Source: Rhizobium jaguaris
Lineage (GTDB): Bacteria; Pseudomonadota; Alphaproteobacteria; Rhizobiales; Rhizobiaceae
Direction of reading: 5' to 3'
Assembly: GCF_003627755.1 (NCBI RefSeq)
Contig: NZ_CP032695.1
Location: forward strand, 1,922,001 to 1,986,000
Length of the DNA stretch: 64,000 nt
Of the stretch, positions 51,312 to 59,737 are shown piece by piece; the stretch's first letter is position 1, and each line of letters starts with the position of its first letter. Under the pieces are notes generated by a model. It did not search any database, was not told the origin of the DNA, and worked only from the letters and a program-made list of their open reading frames with translations. A program made the position numbers and the translations under genes.

Positions 51312-52118
51312 ATGGTTTCGAACGGCGAAGGTGCGCGAAAGACCCGAGAGGCCCACGGCCCCCGCGAGCGCGGCATCGACAGAGTCTTGAAATTGCTTGC
51401 TTATCTGAACAAGGCCGGACAACCGGTGCGGCTCGCTGATCTGCCGAAAGCGATAGATGCGCCACGATCGACCATCTATGATCTCGTCGGCATCCTCTCG
51501 GATGCGGGTATTCTGGAGACCAACGGCAGCGACAACAGGGTTTATTTCGGCAAGCTGCTCTATCTCTACGGCACGCGCTACCTGCAGGAAAACGACATCG
51601 TTATCCGCGGCAGGGAAGCCGTCGAACGGCTGTCGAAACAGACGGGCGAGACGAGCGAGCTATGCGTGCGCCACAGGAACAAGCAGGCGATTGTCCATGC
51701 CGCCCCAGGTTCCCGGCCCCTTCGCATCAGCTCGGAGATCGGTTCACAGGTGCCGATCCCTTGGACGGCATCAGGACGACTGCTGCTGTCGCATCTATCC
51801 CAGGACGAAATCGGCAGATTGCTGGAGGAAGGCGACTTGACGCTTCCCGATGGGCGTGCCGTCGACCTTGAGGATTTCGCCCGCGAATGCAGCGAGGCCA
51901 GGAGACGGAAACTGATCGTCACGACAGGATTGATCAACAGCTTTACCCAATGCATGGCCGCCCCCATCTGGAACTCGAACGGCATCGTGGAAGCGACGAT
52001 CTGTTTCGTCCTGCCGATCGATGTTTCCGAGGATCATAAGACGGCTCTTGGCGCGGAGCTCGTTCGCACCGCAGAAGCTCTTTCGATCGGCAACAGCCAT
52101 CTGGTCGCCGCACAATAA
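51312..52118 (+). CDS. IclR-family transcriptional regulator
   Basis: 268 aa. N-terminal winged helix (about 20-85: IDRVLKLLAYLNKAGQPVRLADLPKAIDAPRSTIYDLVGILSDAGIL) and C-terminal IclR effector domain (about 95-260, with IPWTASGRLLLSHL and AAPIWNSNGIVEATICFVLP). ATG 51312 has TGGAG about 10 bases upstream; the frame begins at 51192 but earlier residues overlap the promoter. It diverges from the amino-acid-type ABC operon and is the likely regulator of it. Confidence 0.9.
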   Translation: MVSNGEGARKTREAHGPRERGIDRVLKLLAYLNKAGQPVRLADLPKAIDAPRSTIYDLVGILSDAGILETNGSDNRVYFGKLLYLYGTRYLQENDIVIRGREAVERLSKQTGETSELCVRHRNKQAIVHAAPGSRPLRISSEIGSQVPIPWTASGRLLLSHLSQDEIGRLLEEGDLTLPDGRAVDLEDFARECSEARRRKLIVTTGLINSFTQCMAAPIWNSNGIVEATICFVLPIDVSEDHKTALGAELVRTAEALSIGNSHLVAAQ

Positions 52119-52132
52119 GGCGCCGGCAGAAT

Positions 52133-52732
52133 CTACTGCTCCCTCACCAATTTGAGGACGAGTTGCTGGAGATTGCCCCCGTCGCTGAGTTCGGTTTTAT
52201 CGAAATCACGGGCTCGCTGCCGCTGTTTGTTTGAGATTTCGGCCAAGCGCGTCGTCAGGTCGGCCCTGATTTTTCGGCAATCGGGATCGTCGGCGGCGGT
52301 CAAGCCGACACTCGCGGCCTCGATCTCCTTCACCATGTCCTTGATCATCTCGCCATGCACGAGCTCATGTTTGTGCACGCCGGCAATGAATGTATCCCAG
52401 CTTCTCCTCGTTGAGGCCGGCAACTGCTCCGCAGGCTTGGGCAAGGTATAGGTGATGGTCAGCTTCGGTTGTGCGGAAACTAGGACGCAGGCATCTCCCT
52501 GCGGCTCGTATTTCCTCGTCCAGGTCAGTTTAAAGCCTGTATGTGCGATAGCACGAACCTTGCTTGCAACCTCAGGACCTCGCGCGCCGATCGATTCATA
52601 GAGCTCCGCGCCCGATTTCCCCGCAATGGCATAGGTCTTCACGGTTTCGACGGCCTGCCATTGCGCACGCGCAACCACCGGCAATGACGCAAGACAAGCT
52701 GTCAGCAAACAAAATCGAACGACTGCCTTCAT
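52133..52732 (-). CDS. DUF922-family secreted putative metalloprotease
   Basis: 199 aa exported protein with a Sec signal (residues 1-23, ending ARA). The zincin motif HELVH (122-126) within GVHKHELVHGEMIKD is the DUF922 hallmark, though no characterised function is assigned to most members. The C-terminal half is helical and charged. GGGGA precedes ATG 52732. It converges on the IclR gene (14-bp gap) and is not evidently linked to it. Confidence 0.85.
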   Translation of the reverse strand: MKAVVRFCLLTACLASLPVVARAQWQAVETVKTYAIAGKSGAELYESIGARGPEVASKVRAIAHTGFKLTWTRKYEPQGDACVLVSAQPKLTITYTLPKPAEQLPASTRRSWDTFIAGVHKHELVHGEMIKDMVKEIEAASVGLTAADDPDCRKIRADLTTRLAEISNKQRQRARDFDKTELSDGGNLQQLVLKLVREQ

Positions 52733-52827
52733 ACAAATCCCCGCGAACCATGCCTAAATGCGGCGAAACTACCGGGTGCAAGTTCCCCTTTCAATCGGAC
52801 TATGAGAATTCGAACCACTTGTTTCGC

Positions 52828-53364
52828 TTAGAAAACCGATGATGAATTCAGATGCTCTTCAGCCTCCTGTCGGCTCATATCGAAAATCGCCCTGCCGATC
52901 TCGAAGCCAAAACCATTGCGGGCGAATGCGGATAGTTCTTTCGTCTTTCGCTTTTCATCGAGTTCACCTCTCCGAAAGGGGCCGAAGCCACGTTTGCGGG
53001 CAAAAATAATCGCCGCGAACAAGTCGTTCGTAGCATCCAAAGCCGCCGCCACCGTATCACTCTCTATGCCTTTCGAAGCGAGCTTGTAAGAGATGGCCTT
53101 CCTTGATTTGCCGGAGCGCACCGCCGACCGTGTGCTGATTTCGGCATAGGCAACGTCGTCGAGGGCCTTCTGATCGTAAGCGAACTTCACCGCGAAATCA
53201 GCGACGGCCTTGATCTGCGCATCGCTGATGCCTTCGAACTTCTGTTTCGCTTTTCTCGCAATTGCATCGAACAACTGCTTCTCGGTCATCATCTTGCGTT
53301 CAAGACGATAGATCGTCGAATTACGTGCCCAAGACAACATTCGGGGTGTTGGAGTTTCGTCCAT
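52828..53364 (-). CDS. recX: RecX-family regulator of RecA
   Basis: About 178 aa. The repeats typical of RecX are present: YRLERKMMTEKQLFDAIARKAK, AISYKLASKGIESDTVAAALD and the C-terminal KTKELSAFARNGFGFEIGRAIFD. RecX inhibits RecA filament growth. ATG 53364 gives the usual alphaproteobacterial N-terminus DETPTPRMLSWARNS, but TTG 53442 has a better ribosome site (GAGGGG, 5 bases) and would add 26 residues through a palindrome. The gene is alone here, with no recA or lexA nearby. Confidence 0.85.
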   Translation of the reverse strand: MDETPTPRMLSWARNSTIYRLERKMMTEKQLFDAIARKAKQKFEGISDAQIKAVADFAVKFAYDQKALDDVAYAEISTRSAVRSGKSRKAISYKLASKGIESDTVAAALDATNDLFAAIIFARKRGFGPFRRGELDEKRKTKELSAFARNGFGFEIGRAIFDMSRQEAEEHLNSSSVF

Positions 53365-53402
53365 AGGCGGAAGATGTTCAGAGTCGGGGGAAACAGAGAT
53401 TC

Positions 53403-53423
53403 GGCGTAAAGGGTCTTTACGCC
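53403..53423. promoter_or_regulatory. 21-bp palindrome upstream of recX
   Basis: GGCGTAAAG (53403-53411) and CTTTACGCC (53415-53423) are perfect 9-bp arms around GGT. It is 39 bp upstream of the preferred recX start and 46 bp beyond the stop of the GntR operon. It may be an operator of recX or the stem of a terminator, though no T-run follows. Confidence 0.55.
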
Positions 53424-53468
53424 ACGCACCCTGCTTTCGCAATGAAACCCCTCTCCGACACCCGAAGG

Positions 53469-54146
53469 CTACTCCGCAAAGAAATCCGCATTTTCGGCGG
53501 CGATGCGTTCGATGGCGGCAAAAGCGGTGCGCAGATGGGCTTGCATCACCTTGGTCGCGCCATCCGGATCGCCTGCGACCACGCGATTAACCAAATCCTC
53601 ATGTTGACGAAAGATCATCTCCAGCCAATCGATCCGCTCGAGGGAGAGATAGCGAAGACGATCAAGGGAAACTTTTGCCGAAGCAATCATGCCCCAGACA
53701 TGGGGATGCCCGGCGATTTCCATCAGCGCCCGGTGCATCGCCTCATCCGACAGGAAAAAGCCGATATGATCGCCCTTGCCGATCAGTCGCCGCTGATCCT
53801 CCAGAAACCGGTGCAGCCTCGCTTCCTTGTCCGCCAAAGGTGACGTGGCGGCCTCCGCGACCGCGCTGCATTCCAGCATTTCGCGCACGAACTGCGCGTC
53901 ACGAACCGCGCTGATCTCGATGGGCGCGACATAGGTGCCGACCTGAGGCACGACGACCAGAAAGCCCGCGTCGGCCAGCCTCTGAAACACCTGCCGAACC
54001 GGCGTTCGGCTCAAGCCGACCTCATCGGCGATCCGTGTTTCCGAAATGGCCGCGCCCGGTCGAAGTTCGCCGGTCAGAATGCGCATGTAGAGGACGTCAT
54101 AGAGGTCCTTGATACTCATCCTTGGGCGGATTGGTGATACGGCCAT
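53469..54146 (-). CDS. GntR-family regulator, FCD subfamily, operon-terminal
   Basis: 225 aa with winged helix (about 10-75: LYMRILTGELRPGAAISETRIADEVGLSRTPVRQVFQRLADAGFLVVVP) and FCD domain (about 85-215, with FFLSDEAMHRALMEIAGHPHVWGMI supplying typical metal-binding residues). It lies 4 bp after the ABC ATPase gene and is the last gene of the dehydrogenase-ABC operon. The ATAC-TT-GTAT palindrome at 58260 is a candidate target. The start may be ATG 54146 or the internal ATG 54119. Confidence 0.88.
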   Translation of the reverse strand: MAVSPIRPRMSIKDLYDVLYMRILTGELRPGAAISETRIADEVGLSRTPVRQVFQRLADAGFLVVVPQVGTYVAPIEISAVRDAQFVREMLECSAVAEAATSPLADKEARLHRFLEDQRRLIGKGDHIGFFLSDEAMHRALMEIAGHPHVWGMIASAKVSLDRLRYLSLERIDWLEMIFRQHEDLVNRVVAGDPDGATKVMQAHLRTAFAAIERIAAENADFFAE

Positions 54147-54150
54147 CGGT

Positions 54151-54900
54151 TCAATGCGCCTCTGCTGTGATGGTGCTCAGGAAACGCCGCGCCCGTTCGC
54201 TAGTCGGATTTGCGATCAGCGCGCGAGGCTCTCGGTCTTCCACGATCTTGCCTTCGTCCATGAAAATCATCCGCGTGCCGACATCGGCGGCGAAACGGAT
54301 TTCGTGCGTGACGACTAGCATTGTGCGACCCTCACGAGCAAGGTCGCGCATGACGCCGAGCACCTCGCCAACGGTTTCCGGGTCAAGCGCGGAGGTCGGC
54401 TCATCGAAAAGCAAGATATGAGGCTCGGCGCAAAGCGCACGGGCGATCGCCACCCGCTGCTGCTCGCCGCCCGACATCTGCGCCGGATAAGCATTCATCC
54501 GGTGGGACAGGCGCACCCGCTCGAACAGGGCTTTCGCGCGCGCTTCGACCGTTTTCCGGTCCTGCTTATGTACGACGACCGAGGCGAGCACGACATTCTG
54601 CAAGGCTGTGAGATGCGGATAGAGATTGAAGTGCTGAAAGATCATGCCGATCCGACGGCGGACAGTCGTTATGGCGCCACGCTCATGCGCCAGCACAGGC
54701 CGGCCCTCGAAACGGATCTCTCCGCTCTGAATATCCTCAAGCCCGTTGACGCAGCGCAGTAGCGTCGATTTGCCCGTGCCGGAAGGTCCGATAAAACAGA
54801 CGATCTCGCCGGACCGCACCTGCATGGAAATACCATTAAGAATGGTACGCTTGCCAAAGCGCTTGACCACATTGTCGAATTCAAGAACTGCCTGCGTCAT
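54151..54900 (-). CDS. Polar amino acid ABC transporter ATPase
   Basis: 249 aa. Walker A GPSGTGKS (38-45), Q-loop MIFQHFNLYPHLTALQNV, signature MSGGEQQRVAIARA and Walker B ILLFDEPTSALDPETV identify the GlnQ/HisP group. ATG 54900 overlaps the permease stop by four bases. Confidence 0.95.
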   Translation of the reverse strand: MTQAVLEFDNVVKRFGKRTILNGISMQVRSGEIVCFIGPSGTGKSTLLRCVNGLEDIQSGEIRFEGRPVLAHERGAITTVRRRIGMIFQHFNLYPHLTALQNVVLASVVVHKQDRKTVEARAKALFERVRLSHRMNAYPAQMSGGEQQRVAIARALCAEPHILLFDEPTSALDPETVGEVLGVMRDLAREGRTMLVVTHEIRFAADVGTRMIFMDEGKIVEDREPRALIANPTSERARRFLSTITAEAH

Positions 54901-55574
54901 AGTCCACCTCCCGCGAGCACGAGCTTCGTTCCGACGTTGTAGCGCCGCTCAAGCACGCCTCCCGCCAGCGAGATTCCATAGTTGATGAGAAAATAAAGGA
55001 CACCGAGGAGCAGAAGCGGAGCAAAGCTGCCGCCCGTGCTTTCGCGGACGAGAAGACCGGTCTTGGTCAATTCGATGTAGCCGATGATCGAGGCGAGCGA
55101 GGATTCCTTCAGCGTCGTTACATAAACACCGACCGAAGGCGGCAGAACGACCTTCAATGCCTGCGGGCCGACCACATGCCGCATGGTCTGGGCAAAGGTC
55201 ATTCCCGAGGATTGCGCCGCTTCCCACTGGCCGCGCCCGACACTCTCGATGCCAGCGCGCATGACCTCGGACATGGTGGCGGTGGCGTGCAGTGCCAACG
55301 CAAGGGTCGCCGCGGTGAACGTCGAGATATCGACCCCGAACATGACCGGCAGGCCGAAATAGGCGAAGAACAGCACGATCAGAATTGGGATGGACCGAAA
55401 GAACTCGACGAAAAGCAGAGCCAGTACTCTCAGTGGCAGCCAGCGGGACGTCCGCGCCAGCGCCACAAAGCCACCCGCGACGGCGCCGATCATCAGAGCC
55501 AGCCATGACAGCCAGATCGTGAGTGCGGCCGCCTTCAGAAAAAGCGGCAGAAAGGAAAACAGGTCGTGATTCAT
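54897..55574 (-). CDS. Polar amino acid ABC transporter permease
   Basis: 225 aa permease with FVEFFRSIPILIVLFFAYFGLP and GIESVGRGQWEAAQSSGMTFAQTMRHVVGPQALKVVLPP. It overlaps both neighbours by four bases, showing tight coupling within the transporter block. Confidence 0.94.
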   Translation of the reverse strand: MNHDLFSFLPLFLKAAALTIWLSWLALMIGAVAGGFVALARTSRWLPLRVLALLFVEFFRSIPILIVLFFAYFGLPVMFGVDISTFTAATLALALHATATMSEVMRAGIESVGRGQWEAAQSSGMTFAQTMRHVVGPQALKVVLPPSVGVYVTTLKESSLASIIGYIELTKTGLLVRESTGGSFAPLLLLGVLYFLINYGISLAGGVLERRYNVGTKLVLAGGGL

Positions 55575-56245
55575 CGGCGCACACCATTATCCCTGAAAAG
55601 CATGCGGCCGATCGCAAGGCGAATGAGGTTCACCGCCTGGCAGAGAACCAGATAAACGCCCGCAGCCACCAAAAAAGTTTCGAAGAAGCGGAAGGAGGTG
55701 GAGCCGACCGTCTGCATCCACGAGGCCACATCCTCCACGGCAACCGCTGAAGCGAGCGAGGATGCGAGAATGACCGCGATGACCTGATTGCCAAGCGGCG
55801 CGTAGATAACCCGAAAGACCTGCGGCAGAATGATATGGCGATAGGTCTGGACGGGGTTGAAACCCTGCGCCCGCGCCGCCTCGAATTGGCCATGCGCGAT
55901 GGCGACAAGCCCTGCACGGATGATCTCCGCCATGTAGCCGGCGCTGTTGAGCGTCAATCCGATCAAAGCGGCCGAGAAGGGGGAGAAACGCAATCCCATG
56001 GCGGGAAGCGCGAAATAGACGATATAAAGAATGACCAGAAGCGGCGTGTTCCGCATGATCTCGATATAGGCGATAGCCAAGACGCGGGCGAGCCGGCTTT
56101 GGCTGCGACGCATGATCGCCAGTCCGCAGCCGATGATCACACTGAGGATGATGGCTAGAACCGAAATGCTCAGTGTGGTTTGTGCGGCATCCCAGAGCAG
56201 CGGCAGATATTCGCGAATGCTGCGAAACTGGAGCGTATAATGCAT
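55571..56245 (-). CDS. Polar amino acid ABC transporter permease
   Basis: 224 aa permease with YIEIMRNTPLLVILYIVYFALP and GLVAIAHGQFEAARAQGFNPVQTYRHIILPQVFRVIYAP. Preceded by the receptor gene with a 61-bp gap. Forms a heterodimer with the adjacent permease. Confidence 0.94.
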   Translation of the reverse strand: MHYTLQFRSIREYLPLLWDAAQTTLSISVLAIILSVIIGCGLAIMRRSQSRLARVLAIAYIEIMRNTPLLVILYIVYFALPAMGLRFSPFSAALIGLTLNSAGYMAEIIRAGLVAIAHGQFEAARAQGFNPVQTYRHIILPQVFRVIYAPLGNQVIAVILASSLASAVAVEDVASWMQTVGSTSFRFFETFLVAAGVYLVLCQAVNLIRLAIGRMLFRDNGVRR

Positions 56246-56306
56246 GGTCCTCTCCGCCAGGTTCTCTCCGCGGGATAATGGAGCGGCTTACGCCGCTCCG
56301 GTCGGA

Positions 56307-57116
56307 TCAATATTGCGCCTGCAGCAAAGGCTGGTCGAAGCCGAACCAGGTCTTGAAAAGCGCCTTGTTGTCACCGGAAGCGTTGAACTGGTCGACGAAC
56401 AGGTTGACGACCCGCAACCATTCGGCGTCCCCTGCCGGAACACCGATGGCAATTTCGGCGCGCGCAAGCGAACCGTCGACCTGGCGAAGCTTGCCTGCGT
56501 TATCGCTGATGGCCTTGCGATTGTAGAAATCGTCTTCCGCCATCGCGTCGACCTGTCCAGACAGCAGAGCGCTGAGCTCGTCGGCCTGGGTGTTGAAACG
56601 GACGAGCTGGGCATTGGGCATATGGGCCGGGACAGCGCGCTCCGCCGTACCACCGCGGGAAATGGCGACGCGGATCTTGGCCGCATTGGCCTCATCGATC
56701 GTCTTGTAAGGTGCGCTTTCCGGCACGAGGAGCCGCATGTTGGTCACGACATAGGGATTCGAAAAAGCAACCGATGTCGAACGCTCGACGTTGCGGGTGA
56801 AATCGGCGATCGTCACATCGACCTTGCCGGTCTGCAGCGACGTGACACGGCTCGGAATATCGGTAACGACGAATTCCGGATCAACCTTCAATGCCGCCGC
56901 AAGTTTTTTCGCGATTTCGATGTCGTAGCCGACAGGTACGCCGTCGGCACCAACAGTCGCGTAAGGCGGCAGGCTGCCGAGTACGGCAACGCGAAGCTTG
57001 CCGTTGGAAAGAACCGACTGGAGAACACTGCCGGACTCCGCGAAGGCTGGAATCGAAATGGCAGCAGCGATCGCGAGGCCGCCGAGAAGACCCAAAAATG
57101 CGCGTTTCAAAGACAT
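56307..57116 (-). CDS. Amino acid-type ABC transporter substrate-binding protein, family 3
   Basis: 269 aa periplasmic receptor with Sec signal (about 1-26, ending PAFA). Mature motifs LQSVLSNGKLRVAVLGSLPPYATVGADGVPVGYDIEIAKKLAAAL and GKVDVTIADFTRNVERSTSVAFSNPYV are standard for SBP_bac_3. GGGAGG lies 9 bases before ATG 57116. Its operon neighbours (dehydrogenase, UxuB, UxuA) act on sugar acids, so the ligand may be an acidic sugar rather than an amino acid. Confidence 0.92.
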   Translation of the reverse strand: MSLKRAFLGLLGGLAIAAAISIPAFAESGSVLQSVLSNGKLRVAVLGSLPPYATVGADGVPVGYDIEIAKKLAAALKVDPEFVVTDIPSRVTSLQTGKVDVTIADFTRNVERSTSVAFSNPYVVTNMRLLVPESAPYKTIDEANAAKIRVAISRGGTAERAVPAHMPNAQLVRFNTQADELSALLSGQVDAMAEDDFYNRKAISDNAGKLRQVDGSLARAEIAIGVPAGDAEWLRVVNLFVDQFNASGDNKALFKTWFGFDQPLLQAQY

Positions 57117-57175
57117 AGATAACCCTCCCAAGGTCAAGAAAGATGAATGTTTCCGCCAAACGAGTGCGGCGGTGA

Positions 57176-58198
57176 TTAGGAATCGAAGGCGAGCTGTACT
57201 TTGAGTGTCTGCTCGGGATGCCGCTCGATGAGGTCAAAAGCGGCGGCCGCGTCAGTGGCGGCAAAGGTCTGCGTGATCATCGCCGCCGGCTTGAGGGCGC
57301 CGCTTTCCAGCCAGCGGACCACTTCCGGAATGAAGCGGCGATTGAGACGGGAGCCGACGAGGCTCAACTCCTTGCGGACGATCTCCTGCTGGCTGACATT
57401 GCAAGGTGCAGAAGAAAATCCGAGCAGTCCGATCCTACCGGCCGGCGCCGCCACACGGCAGGCCTCCTCCAGCAGGGACGGAATTCCGGCACCGTCAACA
57501 ACGACCGATGGACCGAGCCCATCCAATTCGCCGGCCACCATGTCCGGAACTGACTTTTCCAAAGAGTTGAACGCTACATCAGCCCCGAATTCACGAGCAC
57601 GCTCAAGCCGCCTGTCGTCGATGTCGGCGACGATGCAACGCGCGCCTCTCATCTTGGCAACCTGTAGCACAGTCAAACCGACAGTGCCGGCGCCATAAAT
57701 CAGCACCGTATCCTCGGGGCCGCAGCCGGTACGCGACAGCACGTTCGCAGCAACCGCCAGCGGCTCGGCAAGAGCCGCGATGTCGAAGCCGAGAGATGGC
57801 GAAACCTTTACTGCATTGTCTTCCGGGACGACAGCCACCGACCGAAAGCCGCCGTCATGGTGCACACCTATGACCTGCAGATTGGCACAGACATTCGACC
57901 GGCCGATACGGCAAGGATGGCATTTTCCGCAAGAAATGACTGGATCGGCGACCACATGATCTCCTACCGCCAGGCGCGATACGCCCGCACCGATCGCCTC
58001 TACTGTGCCGGCGAACTCATGACCAATGATACGGGGATAAACGACGAACGGGTTCGAGCCGTGCAGAATGTGGATGTCCGAACCGCAAATACCGGCCCGA
58101 TTGACCCGGATCGAAACCTCGCCGGGCCCCACTCCCGCAACAGAACTCTCATCCTCCAACGCCAGCCGATAAGGCGCGCGTACCGCTATCGCAACCAT
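57176..58198 (-). CDS. Zinc-dependent alcohol dehydrogenase, RspB-like (putative L-gulonate 5-dehydrogenase)
   Basis: 340 aa medium-chain dehydrogenase. Catalytic zinc ligands C38, H60 and E61 (IGHEF) and structural zinc cysteines C90, C93, C96 and C104 are present, and the nucleotide loop GAGTVGL follows. The blocks AGICGSDIHILHGSNPFVVYPRIIGHEF and CGKCHPCRIGRSNVCANLQVIGVHHDGGF closely resemble E. coli RspB, an L-gulonate 5-dehydrogenase. The product of such an enzyme, D-fructuronate, is the substrate of the adjacent UxuB. GGGAGG precedes ATG 58198. The assignment combines sequence resemblance and context. Confidence 0.87.
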   Translation of the reverse strand: MVAIAVRAPYRLALEDESSVAGVGPGEVSIRVNRAGICGSDIHILHGSNPFVVYPRIIGHEFAGTVEAIGAGVSRLAVGDHVVADPVISCGKCHPCRIGRSNVCANLQVIGVHHDGGFRSVAVVPEDNAVKVSPSLGFDIAALAEPLAVAANVLSRTGCGPEDTVLIYGAGTVGLTVLQVAKMRGARCIVADIDDRRLERAREFGADVAFNSLEKSVPDMVAGELDGLGPSVVVDGAGIPSLLEEACRVAAPAGRIGLLGFSSAPCNVSQQEIVRKELSLVGSRLNRRFIPEVVRWLESGALKPAAMITQTFAATDAAAAFDLIERHPEQTLKVQLAFDS

Positions 58199-58259
58199 GT
58201 ATCCTCCCTGCTCCGACCAACGAGACCGCCTTCAAAGAAGCGGCGAAAGTGAAGCTTGC

Positions 58260-58269
58260 ATACTTGTAT
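58260..58269. promoter_or_regulatory. Candidate GntR operator before the dehydrogenase gene
   Basis: ATAC-TT-GTAT is a palindrome of the type bound by FCD-family GntR proteins, 62 bp upstream of the dehydrogenase ATG in the 132-bp gap after uxuB. On the minus strand TTGCGC-N17-TACAAG could be a weak promoter overlapping it. Confidence 0.4.
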
Positions 58270-58330
58270 CCAAGAATCCTGGGAGGCGCAAGGCCATTTT
58301 TAAGATGCGGTCGACAAAGCGTCTCTCACC

Positions 58331-59737
58331 TCAGCCTAGGGATTTCAGAAGCGAATTCACTCGGTTTCTCCAGGCCCTGTTTGCCTGTAATCCCCGGGGG
58401 AAAAGCCCCGGCACAGCAAAGAAGGAAGCGGTTTCGTCGTCCGCCTGCACCGCATCCGCCGCCGCCTTCAACAGTTCCCCGGATCGGGGATCGTCTAGAG
58501 TATCGGCCTGTTTGAGAAAGGCTATCCAGACGGCCGTAGCGAAGGCGAACTCAGCCCCGTCGCTTCCCGAAGAAAGAGCGTCGACGGCAGGCTGAAACAG
58601 GCGCTGCGGCAGTTTCTGTGAGCCGTCCATCGCGATCTGCAGCGTGCGATGGGCGATGGCCGGATTGGCAAACCTCTCCACCAACTGATCCATATAGTGG
58701 GCGAGATCGATGCCCGGCACGGGATCGAGCGTGCGAACCGCCGCCTGCATGTGCCGGCGGACCAGCGCAACATTCTCGGGCACCCCCATGACGTCGCGGA
58801 CGAATTCGAGCTTCTGCAATTGCCCGAGGTAGGCGATTAGCGAGTGCGAACCATTCAGCAGCCGCAGCTTCATTTTCTCGTAGGGTTCGACATTCTCGAC
58901 GAAGAGCGCGCCGCCCGCTTCCCAAGCGGGGCGATCCGAAACGAAATCATCCTCGATCACCCATTGCGAGAAAGTCTCGGCCTCGATCGACAGTCTGTCC
59001 TCCGCTCCCAGCAGCTTTTCGGCACGAGCGCGGGTTTCGGCCGTCGCAGCCGGAACGATGCGATCGACCATGCTGCAGGGAAAGGATACGTTTTCTTCGA
59101 TCCATGCCGCCAGGCCTGGATCGAGCGCAGCGGCCATCTCGGTCACAAGGCGCCGGACGATGCGTCCATTGCTCGGGAGATTGTCACAGCAAAGTACCGT
59201 GAACGGTGGTAGACCGGCGTCCCGTCGTCGAGCGAGCCCCTCCGTCAAATAACCGATCACGCCGGTCGGGCGGGTCGGCGATTTCAGGTCACTGGCGATC
59301 GCGGGATGGGCGTGATCAATTCCACCGCCGACGGGGTCGATGCCATAAGCCTTTTCGCTGACAGTCAGCGTGACGACATGGACAGCTGGATCGGCAAGCC
59401 TCGCAAGGACAGCCTCCCCATCCTCGCTGGCCGCAAGCGCCTCCACGATCGAGCCGACAACCCTAACGCTATCGCCGGAGCTGTCACGCGCAACAACGCT
59501 ATAAAGGCAATCCTGCGCCTGCATATCGTGGGCGATCTCTGTCGACCGCAGGCTGACGCCGACAATGCCCCAGTTTCCAAATGCATGCGCCAGCGCCGCA
59601 TCCGTGTAAACCGCCTGGTGCGCGCGGTGAAAAGCACCGAGACCGATATGAACGATCCCCGGCTTTAGCGCGTGCCTGTCATAAGCAGGGGAGTGGATCG
59701 AAGCGGGTAATCGCGTGCGAGCAGTCAATCGTTCCAT
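58331..59737 (-). CDS. uxuB: D-mannonate oxidoreductase / fructuronate reductase (mannitol dehydrogenase family)
   Basis: 468 aa polyol-specific long-chain dehydrogenase. N-terminal GIVHIGLGAFHRAHQAVYTD binds NAD(H); the catalytic K-x4-N-x2-H pattern is K290, N295, H298 (KLRLLNGSH). CDNLPSNGRIVRRLV and VSFPCSMVDRIVPA are usual in the UxuB/mannitol dehydrogenase family. Directly after mannonate dehydratase with a one-base overlap (TGATG), it is best read as UxuB, interconverting D-fructuronate and D-mannonate. Mannitol dehydrogenase is the alternative but context argues against it. Confidence 0.9.
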   Translation of the reverse strand: MERLTARTRLPASIHSPAYDRHALKPGIVHIGLGAFHRAHQAVYTDAALAHAFGNWGIVGVSLRSTEIAHDMQAQDCLYSVVARDSSGDSVRVVGSIVEALAASEDGEAVLARLADPAVHVVTLTVSEKAYGIDPVGGGIDHAHPAIASDLKSPTRPTGVIGYLTEGLARRRDAGLPPFTVLCCDNLPSNGRIVRRLVTEMAAALDPGLAAWIEENVSFPCSMVDRIVPAATAETRARAEKLLGAEDRLSIEAETFSQWVIEDDFVSDRPAWEAGGALFVENVEPYEKMKLRLLNGSHSLIAYLGQLQKLEFVRDVMGVPENVALVRRHMQAAVRTLDPVPGIDLAHYMDQLVERFANPAIAHRTLQIAMDGSQKLPQRLFQPAVDALSSGSDGAEFAFATAVWIAFLKQADTLDDPRSGELLKAAADAVQADDETASFFAVPGLFPRGLQANRAWRNRVNSLLKSLG

